NCBI GenBank assembly: GCA_033763435.1
Contig: JANRKN010000145.1
Coordinates: 1 to 7,868 of the forward strand
Direction of reading: 5' to 3'
DNA: 7,868 nt
Origin: JANRKN01 sp033763435
Lineage (GTDB): Bacteria > Planctomycetota > Phycisphaerae > Phycisphaerales > UBA1924
The position numbers were made by a program, and so were the translations under genes. Below, one piece after another: positions 1 through 5,849 of the stretch (its first letter is position 1; each line of letters starts with the position of its first letter). The notes under the pieces were generated by a model. It was not told where the DNA came from, made no database searches, and saw nothing but the letters and a program-made list of their open reading frames with translations.

Positions 1-585
1 GACCACGCGGCGCCTCGCCTGGGCGCGGGGATGAAGATCGGCTTCGACGCGACGAAGAAGATCCCGGGCGAGGAAGTCGCGGGCATGGCCGTGGGCGCCG
101 ACGAAACCCATCGGCCCATCGGCGATGCCGCGGCCGAGACGATTCTCTCGGGCGTCTCGGCGCTTCCGGGCGTGCTCGAGGCGACGCTGCCCGAGGAACT
201 GGCGCGAGGCTGGCTGTTCGTGCGGATCGACAAGTCAGCGCCGGGACAGGGGCGCGAGACGATCGAGCGGATCTTCCGGATGTTGCCACTCGATCGAGAG
301 GCGGGCCCGGCGTACGTCGTGGTGGTGGGGCCGGATTCGGACGCGCGTGTGATCGACGCGGCGATGTTCCACTTCTGCGCCCACGCCGACGCCTCGCGCG
401 ACGCGTACGCCCAGGCCGACGCGAGCGGGAAGGTGATCCGCTACGCCTTCGACGCGACGCCCAAGCTGCCGGGCGACGAAGCCAACGGCCAGCCGGTGCG
501 CCCCTGGCCGCCGATTCTCCGCATGGACGACGCCACCCGCGCGCTCGTCGATCGGCGCTGGGCGGAGTATGGGTTCAAGGGCTGA
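1..585 (+). CDS. UbiD-family decarboxylase, C-terminal part (5' end outside window)
   Basis: The frame is open from base 1 to the TGA at 583-585, giving 194 residues. UbiD enzymes are prenylated-FMN-dependent decarboxylases of aromatic or unsaturated acids and usually have about 480-620 residues, so the catalytic N-terminal half lies upstream of the window. The visible part matches the family's last domain: LPEELARGWLFVRIDK and PGQGRETIERIF, then a hydrophobic strand (YVVVVGPDSDAR), a D-A-x-x-x-x-F-C-A-H-A-D-A-S-R-D segment, the tail motif FDATPKLPGD, and RPWPPI before a final helix ending EYGF. A second copy of the tail motif (FDATKKIPGE) sits about 135 residues earlier. In planctomycetes such a protein is a plausible 1,4-dihydroxy-6-naphthoate decarboxylase of the futalosine menaquinone pathway, but the substrate cannot be read from this fragment. 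The start is not in the window; the ATG at 31 is internal. The family call is fairly sure, the pathway is inferred. Confidence 0.78.
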   Translation, partial: DHAAPRLGAGMKIGFDATKKIPGEEVAGMAVGADETHRPIGDAAAETILSGVSALPGVLEATLPEELARGWLFVRIDKSAPGQGRETIERIFRMLPLDREAGPAYVVVVGPDSDARVIDAAMFHFCAHADASRDAYAQADASGKVIRYAFDATPKLPGDEANGQPVRPWPPILRMDDATRALVDRRWAEYGFKG

Positions 586-597
586 CGCAACGCGACG

Positions 598-1479
598 TCA
601 CTCGTACCTCGCGTTCGCGATTCCCCGCTCCATCACCGTCACGCCGGGCTTGGCGAGCAACTCGCGGGCGATGCGGTCCATCGCGTCGCGCTCGGCGTTG
701 AGCTGGCGCGCGCGGGAGCGTGCCGCGGGATCGATCGGCGCCGATCGCTCGGCCAGCACGCGCGCGCGAACGCTCCCGGCGGACGTGATCACCACCGGCG
801 TTGTCTCGCCCACCGCCGTCGCGAAGATCGCCTGCGCGAGCGCGGGCGAGATGGCTTCGGAAGCCTCGTTCTCCCGCACGGCAATCAGCGCGGAAGAGTC
901 GGGCCAGGCACGCCCGAGCACGTCGGCATCCTCTGACCGCACGACGAGCGCGGCGCGCTCGCGGATGGACACGCGCCCCGAGTCCTCGCCAGCGGGTGCG
1001 TCGCGGAGCGACTCGCGCGCGAGCAGCCGCAGCATCGCCGAGCGTTCGAGGCTCGTGTTCAATCGCTCGGCCGAGATTCCCGCGCGCCGCCGCAGCGCTG
1101 ACGCATCCTCCCCCGCGACCTCGGCGAGGATCGAGGCCTCTTCGCTCCGGTGGCTGTCGTTCAGCGCGAGGCCCCGGCGCGAAAGCTCGGCACGCAGCCG
1201 CAGGTCGAGTGTGAACTCGTCGATCACTTCGCGCCCGGCACGCTCGAAGAGCGCGGGGAGCAGGCGCTCGCGCGGGATCGGCGTGCCGTCGATGATGACC
1301 GAGATCGTCGGCGAGGCCTGATTGGAAGCGGTGGGGGCCTGCGCCGTGGGTGTCGCGGCAAGGATCGGCGCGGGCTTCGGGGCGCAGGCTGGCAGGGCCA
1401 GGGGCGCAGCAAGGCCGGCGGCCAGGGTCGCGAGCCGGGAGAGCCCGATGGAAAAGGCGGATCGGCGTGTGTCGGCCAT
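598..1479 (-). CDS. SurA/PpiC-like lipoprotein with reduced parvulin region
   Basis: The product has 293 residues. The N-terminus (MADTRRSAF) is followed by a hydrophobic stretch ending LALPAC, a lipobox-like site with Cys32, so an envelope lipoprotein is likely; the paired Arg could also suggest Tat export. After an Ala/Pro/Thr-rich linker (33-57), residues 59-155 resemble a SurA_N domain: VIIDGTPIPRERLLPAL, then a helix like 'EVIDEFTLDLRLRAELSRRGL'-type family members. Residues 169-244 resemble a parvulin domain that has lost its middle: a first strand (RERAALVV), an A-x-x-x-IF-x-x-AVGE-x-x-PVVI-x-SAG segment, and a last strand (VRARVLAE). The family's usual central Gly-rich loop is missing. 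It is probably a periplasmic chaperone-like protein, perhaps without isomerase activity. The start at 1479 is chosen for the signal peptide; ATG at 1494 adds five residues (MVPSP) and neither has a clear ribosome site. The family call rests on pattern only. Confidence 0.6.
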   Translation of the reverse strand: MADTRRSAFSIGLSRLATLAAGLAAPLALPACAPKPAPILAATPTAQAPTASNQASPTISVIIDGTPIPRERLLPALFERAGREVIDEFTLDLRLRAELSRRGLALNDSHRSEEASILAEVAGEDASALRRRAGISAERLNTSLERSAMLRLLARESLRDAPAGEDSGRVSIRERAALVVRSEDADVLGRAWPDSSALIAVRENEASEAISPALAQAIFATAVGETTPVVITSAGSVRARVLAERSAPIDPAARSRARQLNAERDAMDRIARELLAKPGVTVMERGIANARYE

Positions 1480-1530
1480 GGGCGACGGTACCATGACCGA
1501 AACTGTCTCGTGAGCCGAGGCCCCCGCCCG

Positions 1531-2676
1531 ATGCCCGACACCACCACGACACCCTCCGGAACCCCCGCTTCGAGCTCCGACGCCCCGGCCTCCGCGGCCG
1601 AGGCGATTTGTCCGTACTGCGGTGTCTCGATCGGCGCCGCGACGCGCTGCCCGGGGTGCAAGGGGTTGCTGGATCCGTTGTCGCGTCAGGCGTCGACGAA
1701 CTCGATGGGCCCGTGGTTCATCCGCGATGAGGACCAGCCCTTCCGCCCCGGGTGTTCGCACGAGACGCTGCGGATTCTGGTGGCTCGCGGCAAGGTGACT
1801 CGGACGACCATCGTGCGTGGGCCGACGACGCGCCAGTTCTGGACCCACGCGGGCCGAACACGGGGTCTAGCGCACCTGCTGGGCGTGTGCCACAACTGTC
1901 AGGCGACGGTCTCTGCCTCGGCGAGCGAGTGCGGATCGTGCGGCGCGAGTTTCGCGGTGCCGGCGGATCGGCAGCAACTGGGGCTGGGCACCATGCACGC
2001 GATCCCGGTTCCCGGTGCGCAGGCTGTCCGGTCGGCCGTTGCTCCGCCGCTGCCCGCGGGCGTGACGGTGGTGACGCCGAGTCCGGCTCTGGTGCCTGCT
2101 CCGGCGCTGGTGCGTGAGGAATGGTCGGCGCCCGCGGTGGTGCCGCCGGCGGACGTGGACTGGGCCCAGGCGGTCGCGCCGATGGACCTGACCGCGGGCC
2201 GATCGGCCTCGGGCGGCGCTTCGGGCTCGTGGTTGAAGCTCGCGGTGCTCGCGGCGGTGCTGCTCGCGGCCGGGGCGGGGCTGCTGGTGCTGTTCAAGGA
2301 CGTGCTTCTGCAGCAGAGCGGGGCCGGGCAAGAGACTCCGAGCGCGCCGATCAGCACGCCGATCGTGCCGGTCGATGCGCAGCCAGCGGAAGCGGCGCCG
2401 ACGGGCGGAACGAACGGACAGAATTCTGGCGCCGCACCTGCAACCGAAGCCCCGACATCCCCAGTACCACCCGCCGAGGGCACGCTCGAGGCCGACGCCG
2501 AGTTTGTGAGGGCCTCGGCGCTGTCCAGTGCAGAGACCGTCCGCGAGCTGGACGAGTGCTTGGCGTTGCTGCAGGCCCTGGCCGGGCGTCACCCGAGCGA
2601 GGCAGGGCGCCTTGAGGCGATCGCCGGGGCGGTGCGGGCCCGGCGGGAGGCCTTGGCGATTCGGGGTTTGCCCTGA
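1531..2676 (+). CDS. Single-pass membrane protein with two zinc ribbons and a GYF_2-like domain
   Basis: The product has 381 residues and no function I can name. After a Ser/Thr/Pro-rich start, a zinc ribbon uses C27-x2-C30 and C40-x2-C43. Residues 60-118 resemble a GYF_2 domain: PWFIRDEDQPFRPGCSHETL, then LRILVARGKVTRTTIVRG, a Trp at 104 and a closing AHLLG. A second ribbon follows at once (C120-x2-C123, C134-x2-C137). A Pro/Ala/Val linker leads to one membrane helix at about 235-255 (LAVLAAVLLAAGAGLLVLF). The rest is a low-complexity Ala/Pro/Thr stretch and a C-terminal helical region rich in Ala, Glu and Arg. By topology logic the ribbons should be cytoplasmic and the tail outside. GYF_2 domains are thought to bind proteins, so a membrane scaffold or sensor is possible. 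The ATG at 1531 has GAGG at 1517-1520; an in-frame GTG at 1510 is an alternative. It is divergent from the lipoprotein gene. Confidence 0.82.
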   Translation: MPDTTTTPSGTPASSSDAPASAAEAICPYCGVSIGAATRCPGCKGLLDPLSRQASTNSMGPWFIRDEDQPFRPGCSHETLRILVARGKVTRTTIVRGPTTRQFWTHAGRTRGLAHLLGVCHNCQATVSASASECGSCGASFAVPADRQQLGLGTMHAIPVPGAQAVRSAVAPPLPAGVTVVTPSPALVPAPALVREEWSAPAVVPPADVDWAQAVAPMDLTAGRSASGGASGSWLKLAVLAAVLLAAGAGLLVLFKDVLLQQSGAGQETPSAPISTPIVPVDAQPAEAAPTGGTNGQNSGAAPATEAPTSPVPPAEGTLEADAEFVRASALSSAETVRELDECLALLQALAGRHPSEAGRLEAIAGAVRARREALAIRGLP

Positions 2677-2865
2677 CTTTGGCTCGCGGGAGGGCGCGCG
2701 GGAGGAGACGGACGGCTGCTGGACGGGCTTTTGTCGGGGTGGGGGGTCGACAGTCGATGAAAAATCGGTTAGGGTGTTGAGATCGAGACCCGGCCGTTCG
2801 GCCGGAGTGTTGCCCCGAGTCGTTTGGGGGCCAGTCCACGCGGGGGCACAGTACGGAGCGGACCA
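2677..2865 (+). promoter_or_regulatory. Leader of the pseudopilin gene with candidate sigma-70 promoter
   Basis: This 189-base gap holds no convincing gene. A candidate promoter consists of TCGACA at 2747-2752 (five of six matches to TTGACA), a 17-base spacer, and TAGGGT at 2770-2775 (three of six matches to TATAAT). The stretch between them, with GATGAAAAAT, is the most AT-rich patch in the area. A short direct repeat CGCGGGAGG (2685-2693 and 2697-2705) lies further upstream. A good Shine-Dalgarno GGAG at 2855-2858 stands seven bases before the ATG at 2866. The -10 match is poor, and planctomycete promoters are not well defined, so the exact start of transcription is uncertain. Confidence 0.35.
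2790..2805 (+). repeat. Perfect inverted repeat (leader hairpin) before pseudopilin gene
   Basis: CCGGCCG, then TT, then CGGCCGG: seven complementary bases per arm around a two-base centre. In RNA this would fold as a six-pair GC stem with a GTTC loop. It lies about 15 bases after the candidate -10 and 60 bases before the start codon, so it would be near the 5' end of the transcript. No T-run follows, so it is unlikely to be a terminator. A role in message stability or as a protein-binding dyad is possible. Confidence 0.5.
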
Positions 2866-3912
2866 ATGCGCGAGTTGTCGCGGCGTGCGTTCACGTTGAT
2901 TGAGCTGCTGGTTGTGATCGCGATCATCGCGCTCCTGATCGGCATTCTGCTGCCCTCGTTGAACGAGGCGCGCAAGTCCGCCAAGGCGGTCATCTGCACG
3001 AGCAACCTTCAGCAGCTCGGGCGCGCCACGGCCGACTACACCAACTCGAACAAGGAACTGCTCTGGACGTTCAGCGCCAAGGGCGGGACGCCCTTCGAGA
3101 GCGAGTACGCCGATCTTGCTGGCGTGCCCGCGAACGACATCGACGCGATCCGCCGTCAGGCCGTCGCGATCATGCGCCGCCGGACCGACATCGGCACCGA
3201 TTACAACGTGCTGAGCGGGTGGATCGCCAACCCGCGGTACAGCCATCTGGTGCTCGCGGACTATCTCGCAGGCCGTCTGCCCGAGGCGATGTATACCTGC
3301 ACCGAAGACCGCAACCGGCTGCTGTGGCAGAAGTATCGCAAGTCGCCCGGCTCGTTCTGGGAACTGGGCATTCCGTTCCCCGGGCAGGGCAGCAGCATCG
3401 ACGTGCCCACTCTGCGGCGCCTGCCGTACTCCTCGAGCTACGAGCTGATCCCGTATCAGTGGTCGCGCGACCGCCAGACCAACCGCGTGTGGTCGAGCAC
3501 CTACGGCTCGATGTCGATCCCCGTGGGCAACGGGCTGCTGGGCGGCCGGCGCTATTCGGACGTGACGTTCTCGTCTCAGAAGGTTCACCTCTTTGACGGC
3601 ATGGCGCGGCACTTCGGGCGGTACGTGTCCTTCTATGCCTGGCCCGATGCCAAGCAGCCTCTGTTGTTCTTCGACGGCTCTGCCCGCGTCAAGGTCACTC
3701 AGGATTCCAACCCGGGCTGGGACCCGCGCCGCCCGAGCCTGAACATCACCGCGAACATTTTGTACACGCCCAGCCTCTGGGAGGGCGAGAACCGCACCAA
3801 CCCCAACGGTGACGGCTTCCAGGGCCACTACAACTGGACCCGCGGCGGGCTCTACGGCTTGGACTTCAATGGCGGTGAGATCTCTACCCGCGGCTGGCCC
3901 AACTCCAACTGA
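2866..3912 (+). CDS. Prepilin-type N-terminal methylation domain protein (pseudopilin-like)
   Basis: The product has 348 residues. It begins MRELSRRAF, followed by the class III signal TLIELLVVIAIIALLIGILLPS. Cleavage is expected between Ala8 and Phe9, putting the conserved Glu at +5 (residue 13); Ala replaces the usual Gly at -1, which is tolerated in this family. The hydrophobic helix runs into SLNEARKSAK and CTSNLQQLGRATADY, typical of the large pseudopilin family of planctomycetes. The remainder is a globular, aromatic-rich extracytoplasmic domain with two FDG motifs (HLFDG at 241-245, FFDG at 268-271). The second recalls the 'H-X9-DG' C-terminal motif of relatives but lacks its His. Such proteins are handled by type II secretion or type IV pilus machinery; the role of this one is unknown. 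The ATG at 2866 is preferred over a TTG at 2824 because of GGAG at 2855-2858 and the usual length of the leader. No secretion genes adjoin it. Confidence 0.93.
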   Translation: MRELSRRAFTLIELLVVIAIIALLIGILLPSLNEARKSAKAVICTSNLQQLGRATADYTNSNKELLWTFSAKGGTPFESEYADLAGVPANDIDAIRRQAVAIMRRRTDIGTDYNVLSGWIANPRYSHLVLADYLAGRLPEAMYTCTEDRNRLLWQKYRKSPGSFWELGIPFPGQGSSIDVPTLRRLPYSSSYELIPYQWSRDRQTNRVWSSTYGSMSIPVGNGLLGGRRYSDVTFSSQKVHLFDGMARHFGRYVSFYAWPDAKQPLLFFDGSARVKVTQDSNPGWDPRRPSLNITANILYTPSLWEGENRTNPNGDGFQGHYNWTRGGLYGLDFNGGEISTRGWPNSN

Positions 3913-3936
3913 GCCCAAGTCAGATCGCTCATCACG

Positions 3937-3964
3937 CAACGCCGGCGGCATTCCGTCGGCGTTG
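3937..3964. terminator. Hairpin terminator between convergent genes
   Basis: The arms are CAACGCCG (3937-3944) and CGGCGTTG (3957-3964). Inner bases continue the pairing (one G-T pair, then CGG with CCG) around a CATT loop, giving a 12-pair stem. It sits 24 bases after the pseudopilin stop and 15 bases before the end of cinA on the other strand, the classic place for a shared terminator. On the + strand it is followed by TTGCCTTTG, which is only weakly T-rich, and there is no T-run on the - strand. It may therefore work imperfectly, or serve mainly to protect the 3' end of the message. Confidence 0.7.
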
Positions 3965-3979
3965 TTGCCTTTGGGCCGG

Positions 3980-5281
3980 TCAGCCTTCGGTCTGCCGCAG
4001 CAGCCTCATCTCGGGAGCGCCCGCGGTGTGGAGGTGCAGCATCGCAAGGGCGGCGGTGACGGACCATGCGCGGACGTCGGCGCGCGTGCCGATCATCGCA
4101 AAGCGCCGCACGTCGAGCGCGCCCGCGCGCGACGCGAGGCCGATGTAGACCGTGCCGACCGGCTTCTGCTCGGTCCCGCCCTCGGGCCCGGCGATGCCGG
4201 TGACCGAGAGGGCCCAGTGTCCGCCTGCGCGTTCGAGCGCGCCGCGGGCCATCGCGCCTGCGACCTCGCGCGAGACGGCGCCGACGGACGCGAACAGGGC
4301 CTCGGGCACGCCGAGCTGAGAGGACTTGATCGCGTTGCTGTAGCACGTCCAGCCCGCGTGGAAGCAGGCCGAAGAGCCGGGGATCGCGGTGATCGCGCCC
4401 GCCAGAAGGCCCCCTGTGCATGACTCGGCCGTTGCGACAGTCTCGCCCCGTGAACTCAGCCTCTCGACGATCGCGCGGGGCAGGTCGTGATGCGCCTCGG
4501 CAAACACCGCGGCGCCCAGGCGCGTGCGGATGATCGCGGCGGCCTCGTCGAGCTGGTCTTCCCCGCCGCGCACACGCGCCCGGCAGGCGACGATGCCCCC
4601 CGACGCGGTGGTCCCGACCTGCACCAGCCCGCGCTCGAGGCGATCGCGCTGCATGAGTTCGCCCAGCGACTGCGCGACCTGACTTTCGCCCAGCCCGACG
4701 GTGCCCAGGATCCGCGTGCGGACGCGCGCGCCCGCGGGCGGCGCGAGCTCGGGCACCACGCGCGATTCGAACATCGGCTTCATCTCACGCGGCGGGCCGG
4801 GCAGGCAGTACACGTCCGCGCTCCCGAGCCTCGCGGCCAGGCCCGGCGCGGTGCCGTGCGGGTTGGGCAGGCAGCGTCCGCGCGACGGGCGCAGCGCCTG
4901 CACACGGTTCATCTCGCTGAACACGCGCCCACGCCCGGTGAACCACGCACGGATTTCTTCCAGCGCGAAGGGGTCTTCGACAAGCTCGTCCTTCATGGCA
5001 AGCGCGAGCGCCTGGCGCGTGAGGTCGTCGGCCGTCGGTCCGAGGCCCCCGGTCGCGATGACGAGATCTGCGCGCGTCGAAAGGCGCGTGAACGCCTCGG
5101 CCGTCGCGTGCAGGTCGTCGCCAACGGTGACGTGCTCGACGGTTTCGATGCCCAGGTCGGCAAGCTGGCGCGCGAGGTACTGGCTGTTGGTGTCGAGCGT
5201 CTCGCCCAGGGCGAGCTCGTCGCCGCAGGAGAGGATCGCCGCGCGGGCGTGCGAGTGCGGACTGCGGTCAGAGGCCGTCAT
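3980..5281 (-). CDS. cinA: CinA-family protein, nicotinamide-nucleotide amidase
   Basis: The product has 433 residues, a usual full length for two-domain CinA. The N-terminal MoaB/Mog-like domain shows GDELALGETLDTNSQYLA (20-37), TGGLGPTADDLTR (77-89), GTAPG (143-147) and LPGPPREMKPMFE (160-172). In relatives this domain hydrolyses ADP-ribose-type pyrophosphates. The C-terminal PncC domain shows TAESCTGGLLAG (from 284), TYSN-like TCYSNAIK, GAVSREVA, TGIAGPEGG (361-369) and KPVGTVYIG. PncC converts nicotinamide mononucleotide to nicotinic acid mononucleotide and ammonia, returning it to NAD synthesis. All key motifs look intact, so both activities are plausible. The name 'competence/damage-inducible' comes from other bacteria and is not evidence here. 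The ATG lies inside the end of the upstream 2Fe-2S gene (14-base overlap), which suggests translational coupling. No secretion or recombination gene adjoins it. Confidence 0.95.
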   Translation of the reverse strand: MTASDRSPHSHARAAILSCGDELALGETLDTNSQYLARQLADLGIETVEHVTVGDDLHATAEAFTRLSTRADLVIATGGLGPTADDLTRQALALAMKDELVEDPFALEEIRAWFTGRGRVFSEMNRVQALRPSRGRCLPNPHGTAPGLAARLGSADVYCLPGPPREMKPMFESRVVPELAPPAGARVRTRILGTVGLGESQVAQSLGELMQRDRLERGLVQVGTTASGGIVACRARVRGGEDQLDEAAAIIRTRLGAAVFAEAHHDLPRAIVERLSSRGETVATAESCTGGLLAGAITAIPGSSACFHAGWTCYSNAIKSSQLGVPEALFASVGAVSREVAGAMARGALERAGGHWALSVTGIAGPEGGTEQKPVGTVYIGLASRAGALDVRRFAMIGTRADVRAWSVTAALAMLHLHTAGAPEMRLLRQTEG

Positions 5282-5699
5282 GCCGAACGGTATCGGCGCG
5301 CGGGGCCTGAGGTTTCTCGGCGCCCTCGGGCTCGCGCGCGTCGCTGTCCGGGCTCGGCGAGCGCATCGGCTGAGCCTGGGGTAGCTCGCGGTGCGGGGGC
5401 GGGTCGGGCATGCCCGGTGGGGGCTCGCGGGTGATCGCGGCGATCTCCCAGAGCGAGTCTTCGATGCGTCCGACGGCGCCCGGGGCGATGTTCAGCGCCT
5501 TGAAGTCGCGCGTCCACATGATCGGCATGCGCGTCTGGCCTGTGCGGAGCATGACCTGGATGTACGGGATGCACAGCCCGCACTTTCCGCCGCAGCCTGT
5601 TCGGCAATGGAGCCCGGCCAGGCCCTCGCCGTGGAGTTTGTCAAGCTGGCTCAGCGCCTCGAACGTGACGTCGAAGCACACGCACCGGCGCACGGGCAT
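5268..5699 (-). CDS. BFD-like [2Fe-2S]-binding protein with proline-rich tail
   Basis: The product has 143 residues. The first 60 residues resemble bacterioferritin-associated ferredoxin: C6-x-C8 near the start, then GGKCGLC with C40-x2-C43. The 32-residue distance from C8 to C40 equals that between Cys6 and Cys38 of E. coli Bfd (recalled from memory), so these four are the likely cluster ligands. Two further Cys (32 and 36) are unusual. After a segment with MWTRDFKALNIAPGAVG, residues 92-143 form a Pro-rich, charged and probably disordered tail that E. coli Bfd lacks. BFD domains carry electrons, for example to release iron from bacterioferritin, but also occur in other redox proteins; no ferritin gene is visible here. 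A G-rich stretch with AAGGGCGGAG just before the ATG could act as ribosome site. It overlaps cinA, which probably shares its transcript. Confidence 0.82.
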   Translation of the reverse strand: MPVRRCVCFDVTFEALSQLDKLHGEGLAGLHCRTGCGGKCGLCIPYIQVMLRTGQTRMPIMWTRDFKALNIAPGAVGRIEDSLWEIAAITREPPPGMPDPPPHRELPQAQPMRSPSPDSDAREPEGAEKPQAPRADTVRHDGL

Positions 5700-5849
5700 C
5701 CGCTCCGCCCTTCCCCCCCGGGAAGTCGGCCCCCGGATGCTTCCGAATCACAGATTATCCGCCGGCCCCGCTCGATGCGAGCAGATTTCCCGACCCGGCG
5801 GCTGGGGCGCTTTCCCCCGGCCGCTCGACCGCGGCCCATAGACTGGGGC
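5700..5849. promoter_or_regulatory. Divergent control region between bfd-like/cinA and prpB
   Basis: This 150-base gap separates two divergent transcription units and should hold both promoters. An AT-richer patch, GAATCACAGATTATCC (5745-5760), stands out. On the - strand it contains GATAAT (5759-5754), five of six matches to a -10 box, though no good -35 lies at the right distance. A small dyad, GCTCG-ATG-CGAGC, lies at 5770-5782. A second dyad, GGCCGC and GCGGCC six bases apart, lies at 5819-5836, just before prpB, followed by TAGACT (5839-5844; four of six matches to a -10). No strong Shine-Dalgarno precedes prpB; only GGGG touches the start codon. Any operator role is a guess. Confidence 0.4.

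Noticed and set aside
1150..1530. Upstream in-frame extension of the zinc-ribbon gene
   Set aside because: It would overlap the lipoprotein gene and its signal peptide; the extension is Arg/Gly-rich without pattern, and the ATG at 1531 has a plausible ribosome site.
575..1552. A 325-codon open frame on the - strand overlapping the lipoprotein gene
   Set aside because: Arg/Ala-rich in a shifted frame with no motif. The lipoprotein frame has a signal peptide and a SurA-like pattern, so it is the real gene.
2685..2705. Short direct repeat CGCGGGAGG twice
   Set aside because: Only nine bases in a GC-rich gap; no sign of a tandem array, binding-site series or mobile element.
1867..3951. A 694-codon open frame on the - strand
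   Set aside because: It runs antisense through the well-supported zinc-ribbon and pseudopilin genes, is dominated by Arg, Ala, Gly and Pro without any domain pattern, and reflects the lack of stop codons in GC-rich DNA.
4487..5434. A 315-codon open frame on the + strand opposite cinA
   Set aside because: CinA shows all family motifs on the other strand; this frame is Arg/Ala-rich and has none.
5391..5849. N-terminal extension of prpB by 153 codons
   Set aside because: It crosses the bfd-like gene antisense and the control region. PrpB family members begin close to the ATG at 5850.
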